This document shows, piece after piece, positions 11,046 through 31,367 of a stretch of DNA of 64,000 nt. Every line of letters starts with the position of its first letter. Position 1 is the stretch's first letter. The position numbers and the translations under genes were made by a program. The DNA is from Botryococcus braunii (taxonomy: Eukaryota; Chlorophyta; Trebouxiophyceae): assembly GCA_002005505.1 (NCBI GenBank), contig KV908420.1:204057-268056 (forward strand), in the 5' to 3' direction. The notes below the pieces were generated by a model that was not told the DNA's origin, did no database searches, and saw nothing but the letters and a program-made list of their open reading frames with translations.

Positions 11046-13733
11046 GCATGCGCATACGCACGACACACGCCTGCCCGCCGGCATGAGAGAGCGGGAGACA
11101 GCATTGGGTGCTGCTCTAATCTAATCTGCTGGCAGGCCTCTTCAAACCAAAATTTCAGGTACTCACCGACCTGCAGTTCTTATTCTATTTTTACTAGTGA
11201 CCGGCATTCAACACGTAGCCACATTTTCGCTCTAAACAAAATGGGAACACAACCGTCTGCTAATGCTCATTCACGTGGTGCAACACAAAGAAGGGGGGGG
11301 GGGGGATAAGTACAGATCTTTACATCCCGTCACGTGTCCAGAGATCAGGCCTGGAAGACTTCTGAAGAGATCTTTAGCGGAAACTTGGACGGGTGCACTG
11401 TTATACTTCAAGGAGAAATACAATTACAACCACGCTGGAAAACTTCAAGCTTTTCAGACGCAGGCAATGACAGCCGAATCAGACTATGTCCCTCGCTGCT
11501 AGCAGGCAGGCAATTGGAAGCAGGACCGAGCTGCCCAAGGAGGACCCTATCTCTATGCATTGTCCTGTGGTACTGACTTTGGCAGCGCAGGTCCTCATGT
11601 CGATTGCCATTCATTGTACCAGTCTCATGGCATGCGCAGGGCATGCATAACCATGCGGCCAATCTTCGTAGCACGAGAACCTGGACTCAAATATGCATGC
11701 CAAGCTCAAGCTTATGCCCCATAACTTTCTACCAGGTTTCTCTGAACAAAGCTGCTGCAAAAGGCCTTAATGTACACAGTCATACACTTGCTCAAGGTCA
11801 ACAACCCCCTTAGTACTCTTCACTGCCAACGAGTTGCCCCGTACCATGTACTCGGAATTGTAGGCTCCCTGATTTCCGAAAACACAGTACCTGCGATACC
11901 GATTGCCCTCCCTTCCCAGACCAGCCACCAACTAAGCCACGCATCTGAAGGACTGTTCCACTCCAGGATCCATATTCCGCAGCTCCCCGAGCCAAATGTG
12001 CCTAACTTTGTCTTTAGGCCTCAGCACAGCAGAGTGCCATGAGGAATAATAAATCAGAGGCATCGCTTGTCAAAGTTACAATAGCGTGTCACGTGGCACC
12101 CGCAAAGCGGGCAGACCAGGCGCAGCAGCCCCAATTGTTATTGCTGGAGCACTGCGTTGCAAATCACCATATTGGCACAACAAGATCTGACATGTAGCAG
12201 ACGTTACTAAGCAGCACGCAGCCAGCGAGGAGTGCACCATACTTACGAAGGAAAACCCGCCTCTGCCGGGAACTGGTCCTACACGCTTCAGGTTTGAGGC
12301 CCTCGAGTGTGGGACTTTCCTCAACGAGATGGCTCTTTACTGACTGATGGGGCTCTTTATAATACCCAGTCCCCAAGCAACCCAAAAAAGAAAAGCAAAA
12401 GACAAGGAAGAAAAGGGAAAAGAAAAGAAACGCCCGAGCCTTGCACTCATAAATTGAGACGGAAGCCTGGCACATGCCAACCCGTACCCTGTGTCAAACT
12501 CTGCGTCCTTCAAGGAAGGCACCCTGAGCTGCGGAACTTTTCTGACTTCTTAAACGTTATCCCCCACAACGAGCTTACCATGGCAGATGAACATTATTAA
12601 TGGGCGCAACCCAGTCGGACTTGCAAGGCACACACCAACCAAAATACTGGCTCAAATCACAGCAGCATGTGACCCAGACTCGTCACTAACCAGAGCGACA
12701 AAAGCCAGTGAAGGGGACATGCAAAACAATATTCACCAAGCACCTGCTTCAATTTGCTGTCTTGGACGCTACAGGTATCAGACCCTCAAAGCGGTAGGTC
12801 AAATGCAACTTTGCCCCTGTTCATATTGAATCTCGGTTGTGCAGGGCCCACCGAGCCCCTGCCCGCAACCCAAAATTAGCAACCCCCCCCCCCACCCCTT
12901 TTTTCACACTCAAAAGGGAGACCAACCAGAAAAACCTACTCTGGACAGGCATTTGCATGACCAGGGGAGGCAAAACATCAGCCTTTCAACTACCACACCC
13001 AGTCACGCCCAGATGTCACAGCCCGTTCTCGTGTTGAGCAAGAAGAAGGCTGGGACGCCCTTCCTTCCCTACACACGGTCGCTGCAGCTCCTCGGACATC
13101 GGGGTCAGGGCTCCTGCGTCCCCGTTGTGGTGGGATCATCTGACGTGGCCCTCACAGCCTGGGCCAGCGTCATTAGCTGCTCTCCAAAGAGCCTCAACAT
13201 GGGCCCCAAACCTGTCCCAGCGCCACAAACCCCAGCGCTTGAGCACAGCCCCAAACGAGGCAGGCCCCTGCAAAAACTCAGAGAAGAGAACCGCAGAGCA
13301 ATCGCCCATTGAACCGCAGGGCCATTGTGCAAGCGTCAATGGCGTCGCACAATGTGGGGCGGCGGGCAAGACAAGAGACAAATTCTTGGAACACTTCCAC
13401 AAAGTCATCATAAATTGCAGAAGAAGGGCCTATGCAACAGCAACACACTTTGTACGGGAAGGGCTCTTTCAAATAAACTGCATCGTGAAAGACGTGAGAG
13501 GTGAGGAATGGCCCATCTGTGACCCATGTAAGCAAATGCGATCACGAATCCCTCTCAGCACATTTGGACAGGATTCCCTTCCTTGCATTCCATCAAGGGC
13601 CCCTTTTTGAGACCATCTGCAGGGGCTCATTCTCCACGCCAGGCGTTCTCCGGTTCAAGGACACTTTGCAAACCACTGGTTCCATGCAAACCAGTGGCAG
13701 GCTACAGCTACCACTCCATCCCCCACTTCAACC

Positions 13734-21065
<7,332 letters not shown>

Positions 21066-22700
21066 GTCTGGAGAACGGGTTCAACTGGCTCTTGCAACTG
21101 GAAAGATAGTCCAACAGAGATTACGCATCCCACAGTCCCTGCGTTCAACACATCTGCATTAGAAGCAGTGCAATAAAGCTTGGAGACTGGGCTCGGGCAC
21201 AATTGGAATCCTGTTATCGCTCGCATCGGACAAACAAGTACGGACTTTACGAACAACAATTCGCACTGTTGAACCCTTGACAATTTCGTTTTCCCTTGAA
21301 AACTCCAAAGTAAGCTATATTTTATGCATTGAGCCCAGCAAAAGATACAATTCAGTTAAGGGGCGCAGTCCCGACAAGACTTAAACTTTGCCGGCCAACA
21401 GGGGCGCAAGCAAAACCCTGTTAGAATGCTTCCAAAGCATGATGGCAAAGAATCAAGGCACCAGTGTTTGACCTCGAACAAGAGCCGCCTAAAACCTTTA
21501 CAATCAAGTTTGAGGACACTTTCAATAGATTCATATCAATAGGTGGTGAGTGCATCCACGTGGGCACTACCTAACAAACCACAGGTTAACGATGGACCGG
21601 CCTGCTTCGCAATTGTTGAAGACCAACTACAGAGCATGGACGAGTGTGTGTGAGTTGTTTGCAGAAGAGAAAGGCTTATCTTCGTGCGAGGAGTGTAACT
21701 CCAACCATATAACGCGGCTGACAAGCGTGACCAGATCTCGTCTCGATTATCACGGGGTTAAAGTGGTTTCATGCCGTTTCAGTGATGAATTGGGTTTCTT
21801 CGTTATTCCTCCTCGGTTCGGGATAATATTTTTTTCTTCCTTCCTTGGGTCAGATGAAGATGGAAAACCTATACTGGGGGGGGGGGGGGGGGGGGGGGAG
21901 GAAGGAAGGAAGGGAATTAGGATAAAGAGGAAGCCTATCCTAACCGCAGGAAGAAAGGGAATCGTACATCCAGAACCAGCCATTTTGTTTGAAGGGATGA
22001 TGATAGGATTGTCTAACATCCAGATCCAATACTAAGAGTTGGATGTCCCCGAAGCATTCATGCATGCCTTCAAGCTATCACACAAACCTTGCAGCTCCTT
22101 CACCGTGTGGCTGCCACATGCCAGACTGAGTATGACCGAATATGACTCATCGGACTCACGAATGGAGAAGGCGGTTTATCTGAGGCCGATTACCTCCAAT
22201 GAATGGGAAAATTGATAAGAAGTGAAACTCATCTCCCACCACCCCTAATGAACACCTAGTAAAATTAAAATTGATGTACCTCTGATTACGGGGGATTCCT
22301 TGCCATCCTCCAGTGTCAAGTGGGAGGTCATGACGACATCCTTAGCAGAACTGTGAAAGGGTTCTTATAATCTTCACAGGAGATGAAGTCTATTCAAAGG
22401 TACATATTCGGGGCGCATAAATCATCTATAATATATCGACGATACACTGCCCTAGCTGAGATACATGAGCGAGGAGCAGGGTGGAGCTCTCGAGATAACT
22501 GGGTTAAGAACGAACATCTCAACATCAGTTCAGCTGACCCAGAAGCTCTCCCAGTCCTGCCTTCATGCAGGTTACGAAGCCACATATGTACGGTGCACCT
22601 TGGACTGCAACGCTAGGACATGCTTTCAAGCTAGCATTCAAGGTAGCGAAAACGCTACTGCACTTGCAACACAGTGCAAACTGTTAGTCATCAATGTAAG

Positions 22701-22768
22701 CCACCCCGTGTGGCTATGGGCTCATGCTAACCAATTGGTTACCATGAGCCCATGGCAACGTGGGGTGG
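22701..22768. repeat. Imperfect 68-base palindrome
   Basis: Centred at 22734/22735 on AACCAATTGGTT, with outer arms CCACCCC and GGGGTGG and an inner stem ATGGGCTCATG. Only a handful of mismatched or wobble positions occur over 34-base arms. Confidence 0.9.
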
Positions 22769-22912
22769 GATACAGTGATGACTGAAAAATATCACTGTAC
22801 TTTGATTCATTTGAAGTGAACCGTATATTCATATATTTATCAAATCACGACGTAATTCGCATATCTTCCGTCTCTTGTTCCTTACGGGTCTGAAGGAAAC
22901 GTTTTTAGGTGC

Positions 22913-23038
22913 TTCTAACAGTTAAGCATTGCCCCGGGACGACCAGTAGTCTTTTCTTCGAGATGCTTACATGCTTACATGTAAGCGACTTGAAGAACAG
23001 ACTACTGGTCACTCCGGGGCAATGCTTTGCTGTTAGAA
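22913..23038. repeat. Long inverted repeat (foldback), about 126 bases
   Basis: The left arm begins TTCTAACAG, continues GCATTGCCCCGG and ends GACCAGTAGTC. The right arm mirrors it as GACTACTGGTC, CCGGGGCAATGC and TGTTAGAA. The centre holds a smaller palindrome around GCTTACATGTAAGC. It directly abuts a (GA)n array. Confidence 0.92.
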
Positions 23039-23044
23039 TCACCG

Positions 23045-23306
<262 letters not shown>

Positions 23307-23634
23307 TGCAACCCTGTTGCCACGTGCCAGATCACGTGGTCATGACAAACCGTCGAGCACCCACGACGTGGCGCCCGAAAAGAGCAGTTTTGCTTGGAAA
23401 CGAATGTTGACATCTTTCGTTGCCTCAAACAGGGCTATGGGAACTTTACTAAGAACCAGGGACTGGTTCTTGCATTAGAATTAGAAAAGACAAGGTGTAT
23501 CCCCTTCTTGAAATGTTTACTTTAATAGTACAGTCGGACCTCTCTTGTGATCAGGATCTCGTAGTTTTCGAATAACGTGGCGCGATGTTGGTTGTTAAGA
23601 TACCATTTCAGTTGAGTTTATAAGATTGCGTAGT

Positions 23635-25728
23635 ATGGCTACCTGCTCATTCGCAACTCCCCTATGTGCCGCTTACAGAGCAGCGTCGAAAGTGAGCATG
23701 CGGGGCCTCGCTCTGTGTATGAGTTACAGTCCAAGTGCGGCTCTTTTGAACTGCAGGTGGATCCCAATTCAGTGTTTTTTATCACCGATAAATATCAGTT
23801 GCATTATGTCCATTGAGCTTACTGGTGGCATCGTTGCAACCGACGGTTGATCCCGCAGGCTCCTGTCGTCCAGCAGCTGCAGCACACCTTCAGTCCTTAG
23901 TACTGCAGGGCATTCTGTGTTTCTCAGCAGTGGTAAAAATGTTCGTAATGACCAGTTTAAAACCCGCGTGTACTCCGACGCCTCACAAAGCGGGGCATAT
24001 GTCGATGCTACCTCTACAGTGGGCTCTGGGACTGAAAGAGCATCGGATTATGACCAGGTGCAACGCCCGTATTCGCGAATGAAGGTTTCTAGTCAGTTTG
24101 TTTGTAACTGATCTGTATTGACATAATTCGCACTGTCAGGTGTCTTGACACTACAGGGCTGGGCATGCAGGGACCTTCAAGCCTTCCCAAGCTCGTGATT
24201 TTTGGTGGAAATGGCTTTGTTGGCAGCCGTGTTTGTGAAGAGGCCTTGAAGACCGGTTTGGGAGTAGTCAGCATCAACAGATCGGGCCCGCCAAAAGTAT
24301 CATCTCCCTGGGTCAAGGATGTTGAATGGGTGCGGGTGAGGAACAATTCTCCGACTTAGTGTGTGAAACGGCTGCACACCTCTCACGCTGTATTTGGTGT
24401 ATCATCTTCAGGCATTGCACGTTTTAAGTTTCCCAGCTTCCATATTGTGGGAGGTGGGGGGTAACGCTCAAAGGTCTTGATAAGCATGTGACTGTGGCGA
24501 ATGCATTTTGCAGGCGGATGTATTTGATGTGTCGGCATGGCAATCTCAACTGGAAGGTGCTATTGGAGTAGTCAGCACATTGGGAGCTTTTGGGTCTAAC
24601 GACTTCATGTACAAGGTGCACCCTTGTATGAATCACGCTTCCTTTCACATTGAAATGTTTGAACTTGGTTTGGTTAAAAGTTATGTTCATGTTGGTAACG
24701 ACTCACAGATGTGCTTAGCCTGAAGTAGAGGCAGTAAACTTTCATGGCGACACACTCTCGTGACGTGATCTGGATGGCCAGATTTGTGGAGAATCCAATG
24801 TCAAAGTTTTTGAAGAGGCCGCTGCCGCTGGTGTTCCTCGTGCAGTCTTTGTCTCTGTACATGACTATGGCCTTCCAGGTGCAAACCTCTCCAACATCGT
24901 ACCGCTACCCTTGAAATAATGCTTGTGCATGCATTATCCCATGCCGGGAGGGACATCCTTCATGGAACTTTCCCATACCATTCACCCATTTACAGATAAT
25001 GATCCTGAGGAGGGGGAGGAGGAGGAGGAGGAGCCTGAAGAGGTTTGGAAAATGGAGACCATGCGTGATCTCACAGAAACAGTCCTGCCTTGTGCGGCTC
25101 GACTTCTGAATTGTACTTACTGCCTGGCTGAAACTGTGTTGAGGTGCGCAGAGGTTGTGCTCTCGGGATACTTCAAAGGCAAGCGGAGAGCCGAGGAAGC
25201 ATTGTTCCAGCTGTTTCCAACATCCGGGGTTGCGCTAAGGCCGGGCTTCATCTATGGTACTCGCTATGTTAGTGGCGTTGGAGTACCTCTTGGCATCATT
25301 GGTGCGGCCTTGTTCTTGTGTAGTGGTGCAGGCATACAGGGGCAGAGCCGCGAGGGTGCAAACAAGCCCTTGCTGCCCTCTCAAGCATACTTCCTCTTTA
25401 GCTTAGACCTGTAGCATTGCACTTCAACGCTGTCAACAGGCAGTTGCAAAGTCTTGTTGTAGCCGCAATTCCACCACCCTTGAAGTTGATTGGCACGCGG
25501 ATTGTTCCTGCACATATGCCATTTTTCCTGCACATGATCGTTGGCCCTGCACACATTGTCTGTCAATAGGTTTCCATCTTTGCCATTAACAATGGCATGT
25601 GAAATGTTTGTTGTGTGCTGATTGGGACTGGACGAGTGTGTGCTCAGGGCTGCCTCTGTATCGGAGGACGTGTGCACTAGTGCCTTGACTCTGTTTTCAT
25701 CTTCTATATTATTGCATGCTGAACTCTC

Positions 25729-25766
<38 letters not shown>

Positions 25767-25774
25767 CGGGCGTG

Positions 25775-25846
<72 letters not shown>

Positions 25847-26614
25847 TGCGCGCGCGCGCATGGATGCTGCAATACATGTTGCAGGTCACTCTATGCCATC
25901 AACTTAGAAGACTTTTTCTGTGTGTGGGCCTGCACGCGCATGCATGGATGCTGCAATACATGTTGCAGGTCACTCTATGCCATCAACTTAAAAGACTTTT
26001 TCTGTACGTGTCTTTACTTCATCCTCTCATACACATCCTAAGAGGGGCCTCAGAATCGAATGGAAAGCTAGGGGGCAAAGCCTACTGGCTGCCGCCCTAT
26101 CAGACCTTGCATCAGAAATGGAGTTGACGCATGAAAACCTATGAAAAATGGGCAATGGCTTCTACCTGCAACTGTCACTGATCCGGACTGCACATGTCCT
26201 AAAATTGCGATGTGGAAAAGGAGTGGGCGAGGTTTTTATGTATTTCAAGGGCGTGTGAGACGATGGATGAACTGTGTTTGTGTCAGTGAGTGCGAGGCTG
26301 TACATGCGTGACCACGCTGACAAGGAGTCTCTTGTGGGACATGTAACGGCGATAATGACAGCGAGAACAAGTCTGAATATGTAATGTCCTGGTGACACCG
26401 GGTGCAAGGCTGTACAGGTTCTCCGTTGGAGAAGGCGCTGAGCTTGTTTCCCACAAAAACACTGGCTGGCATTCCGCTGCTGGGAGCTGGATTTGTTCCC
26501 CCTGTTTCTGTGGAAGCCATGGGCCGAGTCGCTGTTAGTGCGGCCACCGACTCCTCTATCCCTCCAGGCATCATGGATGTTTGGCAGATTGAGGCGTATG
26601 GTAACAAGGCGTGA
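23635..26614 (+). CDS. NAD(P)-binding atypical SDR (plant Rossmann-fold / Coq11-NDUFA9-like), organelle-targeted
   Basis: Model: exons 23635-23756, 23859-24103, 24157-24335, 24514-24615, 24782-24878, 25152-25301 and 26418-26614. All phases match, giving 363 codons plus stop. Seen: residues 1-120 are Ser/Ala/Arg-rich and short of acidic residues at the start, like a transit peptide. The dinucleotide-binding turn [10 protein letters not shown] is at about 139-148. [12 protein letters not shown], the strand [12 protein letters not shown], the YxxxK-like [13 protein letters not shown], then [11 protein letters not shown] and GSPLEKAL follow. Known: this motif order matches the NAD(P)-binding Rossmann family that includes plant organelle proteins and relatives of yeast Coq11 and complex I NDUFA9. 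These are atypical SDRs, often linked to quinone biosynthesis or binding. Substrate unknown. The intron at 24104-24156 is short (53 bases), so translation could instead start at 24165, which would remove the presequence. Intron 6 holds a (GT)n tract and a duplicated 63-base block. Confidence 0.9.
25732..25860. repeat. (GT)n tract in SDR intron 6
   Basis: About 115 bases of GT with one GCGGGCGTGC interruption, GT on the sense strand, ending in GCGCGC. Confidence 0.95.
25859..26006 (+). repeat. Direct repeat of about 63 bases
   Basis: Copies at 25859-25921 and 25943-26005 share ATGGATGCTGCAATACATG through AGACTTTTTCTGT with one difference (TTAGAAG versus TTAAAAG). Inside SDR intron 6, just after the (GT)n tract. 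Confidence 0.93.
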
Positions 26615-27189
26615 GTAAACTGTTGCAGCATACCACAATGCGATCCGGCATATTGCACAAAAACAAATTTTGGGAGCCAGCGTATACATAGGAACGGCTA
26701 TGCGCCAGGCCGTGCGCATATGTAGTGTGTACTGAGACAGGCGTCCAAGAGCATATACCTTGGCATCTACCCCACGCCCGGGCATAGAATACCTCGCTTG
26801 GGATTTATTGATTCTGGCTGTTGTGGCCTGGGCTGTGTATACACGTAGGCCCTTGTGTATACACGTAGACCCGTGTGTGAGTCTTTGCCAAGGTGTGTAC
26901 TCCCAACCGATGAACGTGAATAAAATGAACTGCCCCAGGACTGTTCAAGGTTATCAAATGATATCGGTGACGTCATGATGGGCAAAGTCTCAGGTTTCCC
27001 GGTCCTCAGTAAATCATCCTTTAAAAACAGGGGACTGGGCAATCAGTTCTCCTCCTCATGTACAGGGACGGAGTCTGACATTTTTATCGGTCGAAATTTT
27101 GGCAGACATCTGTGGCCACTTGAAAAATGCTCTGTGATTTAACCATTTCAGGTATGTTCCTGGCCAATGAATGCAGGTTCTTCCAACTA

Positions 27190-27221
27190 ATCAGGCAGAA
27201 CTTTATAAAGTTCTGCCTGAT
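27190..27221. repeat. Perfect 32-base palindrome
   Basis: Arms of 16 bases (ATCAGGCAGAACTTTA and its complement) with no spacer. Confidence 0.97.
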
Positions 27222-27928
27222 GTAATGTTGGCCACATGTGTAAATGCCCTTCATTAGAGTCATTATAATGTAGTTATGGATTAGAATGAAGCTCTACATG
27301 TACTGCATTCTAACCTTTCCGCCATGGCTTCAACCCCCTAAAGCGTATCAGGACGTAGTGTGCTATAGCAGTTGATACTACACAGTATACTACGCTACAC
27401 CAGTGTTCTGTATACGCAATAGTGTATAGTAGTCTACTCCAGGGAGTCCAGAGTCCCTGCGTGGATCCATGCCTGGCGGCAGGCTTGCAGTCCTCTGAAA
27501 GCTATGCTCTTTCTGTTCGTTGCAAGGAGGCACTGTCTACCAGAAGAAGAGTAATTATACAGAGCCAGAGCATTTTACAGAGTACATTTGGTTGCTGTTT
27601 ACGTGTAAGACAAGGTTCCCAACAGGAATCTTCCAGGTTGACTTCGTTTAGAAGAAATTAGGATACAGCGGAGCGAACACAGCGAAAAGCAAAATGAGAT
27701 TCACATGTAAAAAGGGAAACGTGCACGTGCACAAAGCGCATCGTGGCACTAGCTCCCCAATCACGTGGTCGAGCTGCAACAGGGTACGGGTACCTTCATA
27801 AATACACATACACCTGCAGGTTCCATAAACGTCAACACATTGATTACAGCGTCTATACTTCGACGACAAGACTGTATCAAACTTGTGTAAGTTCCATGCA
27901 CAAGTTGACTTGCGCAACTGAACTGCGC

Positions 27929-27960
27929 AAAGTGTGGCTTTAGTACTAAAGCCACACTTT
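27929..27960. repeat. Perfect 32-base palindrome
   Basis: Arms of 16 bases (AAAGTGTGGCTTTAGT and its complement) with no spacer; a looser GC pair extends it after a small bulge. Confidence 0.97.
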
Positions 27961-29250
27961 TTGCATTGTGTATTACTATGGCTCCTCGGAATTCATACAC
28001 CGGATCCTATAAGCTGCCCTTGTAAATGGTTATAATGGATATATCCTCCGCCCCTTGGAGGGACAGCTAGAGGGGATGAGATCCTTTGTTTCCATGATTA
28101 ACATTGTCCACCGAAACATTGGCCGGCTGGTTGATGGAGTCACCTTTTGCAAGGTGCTCCGTTTGCACGTGATCCACGGTCTCCCTCTGAAGCTGCTCAA
28201 TGCTCCGATTATCCTGCTCGGCTTTCACCTGAACCCCGTCACCTGCCTCATCAACATTATTCCACCCAGAGAGGGGGACGAAGGAATGTCAAGACCCCGT
28301 CATTTGAGTTAGGAACGACAGCCCCCAGCACCCCAGTCCATAGCATGGCTCGACCAGGCGAGACTCAAACTCGTGATATCTTTTTAACAAATGAGTGCCA
28401 ATGGTTGCCTCGCAGCCCGTCATGTTTTGGCCAGTTCAGGACCAGATCTTCAAGAAGCATACAATGCTTTCAATGCATCACCACAAGCTCAACATAATCC
28501 TGAATAAGAGCTGTGGCTGTTAGGTGCATGTACACAACGGCCAAAACAAAACCCCAGATATGTTCGAAGCGTCCCTGCACATGCGCACATAGTTTTTCGG
28601 GGGGTGGGGGGGATACAGCAAAAATGAGTATGTGCAAACTCGGAAGGGAAGAAGAAACACTCCCCACCTCAAAGTAACAGCGTGCGAAAAGGGATTATGA
28701 CGCCAATACCCCACCCGTGGTAGCACCCGGCCCCCCGCCCCACCCCCCCCCACCGACGTTGAGTTGATTTACTAGTGTTTTCTCCCCCGCCGGGGGACCC
28801 TTGGGGGGGGGGGTATGAGGAGGGCCAGTCCCTGCCTTCACGACCGTCCTGATACGGAGCCCACGCCGAACTGACACCAACACCATCTGGGACCTCTTTT
28901 GTAATATGAGACGAAGAGGCCAGCCATGGAAAGTTTCTGGGGCTGGGAGGAGGGGTGGGGGGCTCGGGGGATGCCACAGTGCATTTCAATGCATGCACTT
29001 GCACGTGCACATCCTCAGATGACTCTATGTGCATGAAGTTAAGGCCGAGACTCGTGTCTGGAAGGGCAGAGCAGGCCACAATACAAACACGCATTCAACA
29101 GTCTAAACACCATGCACCATGCCTACACATGTGTACACATTTCACCTGCACACCATGTAGTACCGGTGGATCCACATACCTACGCATGTACACACTCATG
29201 CAGACGGCAAAAACGTAGACAGAGGCGTGCACGCCTGCATGCATGGATAA

Positions 29251-29510
<260 letters not shown>

Positions 29511-29847
29511 GCGCGCGAGCGCGCACAGGGGGGGAGGGGTGAGGGAAGGGGGGTGGGGTTTGGGCGGGGCCTGTCACTTCTGGTGATGTGCACATAACTA
29601 GCCTCAAGGATCATTTGGTCTGTCCGGCACAAGCTGATGTGCACCATATCGTCCAACATGTGCAACGCACTAACTCAAAACGTTCGAGCCCCTCCCTCCT
29701 CCCTCCCCTGGGGCATGGACTCTTGCCTGCCCCATAAGTGAATCAGAAGTACTATTGAGTCATAGATACAAAATGTAATTAGAATACAACCACATTTCAC
29801 AACAAAAAATGTTTATCATATGTTAAGAGGGAGATAAAATAGAACAA

Positions 29848-30710
29848 CTACCACACCCTGTAATCAACCATATCTCCAGCAGGGCAGTCTGGATCAGTCA
29901 GATCCTTGATTGTTTGGAACTGCAGTTCCTGAATGGATAACTGTGGCTCCTGCTCTGCTTTGACCTGCAAAATCCTATTGCTATGTAAATTTTTAAAGCC
30001 AACACTTGTGGAGGCCTATAAAGACATATGGTTAGAGTTCATGAGGAAATCCTGGAAGGTGGGCCTTATGACCACATTATCCTTAAACCATGGGTCACTT
30101 ACCGCAGCTTCAGAATCGCTAGCGAGCTTTTCATTCCACCCTGGAGCATGTGGGATCGTCGACTTTGTTTCCCCTGCCAGCACTTGAAAAATTGGTTCAT
30201 AACAATAAGTCCTTGAACTCCCTTCAAACTTTTTGCGATTAAATGTATCTGAATACATGTACATGGCCTGGCGCTGTCCTGATAGTGCAAGAATGTTCAA
30301 AACCCCTCCATCAACTTAGCAACATTAGGTGGCTCTACACTAACATTAACATGTTATTTAAACACTACCGTTATTGAAAAATGTAGCAGAAGCCAGAAGC
30401 TCACCTTTCAAATTTCTCTCTTGCTCCCTTTGTAAGACCTCGGGATCGTTGTCACTCGCTGCGTGTTTTCAAACAACGTGGATTAGGAACATGTAAGTGC
30501 TCGAAATTTTGCATTTTGCAATAATTCTCAACATTATCTTAGCAGGCAAGGCACGCAGTGCTGAGTCCCGAAACCAGCTGGCGCACCGTGGCTGCCGTGG
30601 CCCATTGCCCTGATCGTCGGTAAAACCATTTTTTGTGTGTTTAACTTTGATTTTAAACATGAGAGGAATGGTCTTACTACCCTGGATGTAAATGTCGCAG
30701 AATTACCCAT
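29848..30710 (-). CDS. Small conserved protein of unknown function, presequence-like N-terminus
   Basis: Model: exons 30710-30575, 30458-30405, 30173-30103 and 29964-29848, phases 1/1/0, 125 codons plus stop. Seen: an N-terminal segment rich in Ser, Arg, Leu and short of acidic residues (MGNSATFTSRVVRPFL) that looks like a mitochondrial presequence. Then come an acidic block DNDPEVLQREQERNLKG, a core HAPGWNEKLASDSEAAVKAE and a C-terminal amphipathic SIQELQFQTIKDL. The order DPE-x-L-x-RE...RNL, then APGWNE-x-LAS-x-SEA-x-VKA, is reminiscent of short conserved proteins seen in fungi and algae, but the family name and function were not recognised. The first exon and the start codon are the weak part. 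The three downstream exons are supported by strong splice sites and agreement of phase. Confidence 0.68.
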
Positions 30711-31367
30711 GGCTCCCGCTTCCCTACGGTTGTTCTCACTTCCCCTCCTCCAACTGTGCACAAGCTGTTTGATATGTGGTTTTCCTGATAAATTTAATAT
30801 GATTGACGTATCAGGTTAATTTCAGGATGGGTTGAGGCGTTCTCGGAAGGCAATTTCGGGCATCCGGAAGTCGCTCGACTCAGAATATCAGTGACATGCC
30901 CACATGCTGGAGAACGGTTGCTGTACAGCAAGTACAGCGAATTACAGTGGCCCGACAAGGTTCTGTATTCTAGGATACTGGGTATCAGATCCCCTATGAA
31001 AGCCTCCAGAAGTGCTCTTACCAATAACTTAATGGCAGTCTTAGGACTTCAGTGTGGTGCATGAAGAGGCTAGTGGCGGGGAGAGTTAACGTTGTCTAGG
31101 GTGCCCTTGGTCCTGTACAAGGACTCGATCCAGCGGCCATTTAGTGTCGACCAGCCTGTTTTATCCCTTTCTTGTGCAATAAAGAGCAAAAAACCACCAT
31201 TAGTTTGTTTGGCTTCCCTGTCTCAGGTTGACTTGCGGCATTTGTCACCTGGATCAGGGCTCGACCTTTGGTGCCTCTTGAAGTTACGGAGACGAAAGGT
31301 GCCATAGTCACAGACCATGAATTCTTAAATCCACATTAGGTCCACGTTAGTGCTAAGGAAGAGTTTA

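Larger units (their letters stand above)
8128..13733. other. Long stretch without a recognised gene
   Basis: No convincing exon chain was found on either strand. Contents: a GC/GT microsatellite at 9541-9634, a run of T at about 9690-9710, a (CA)n tract at 10986-11030 and a G run at about 11290-11306. Part of 12-13.7 kb lies just downstream of the MYB stop codon and could be its 3' UTR. A minus frame at 10050-9727 and minus frames around 13535-13105 are open but could not be tied to splice sites in phase. Confidence 0.5.

Noticed and set aside
13105..13535. Minus-strand frames downstream of the MYB stop that look partly protein-like
   Set aside because: No acceptor joins them to the preceding MYB exon in the required phase, and in the other frames they hit stops. 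Left as possible 3' UTR or alternative exon.
28300..28460. Possible SINE with a B-box-like GAGTTTGAGTCTCG on the minus strand
   Set aside because: No A-box at the right distance, no tail and no second copy in the window.
28055..28497. Overlapping plus-strand frames of 85-116 codons
   Set aside because: No recognisable motif and no consistent splice sites; two frames overlap with equal quality.
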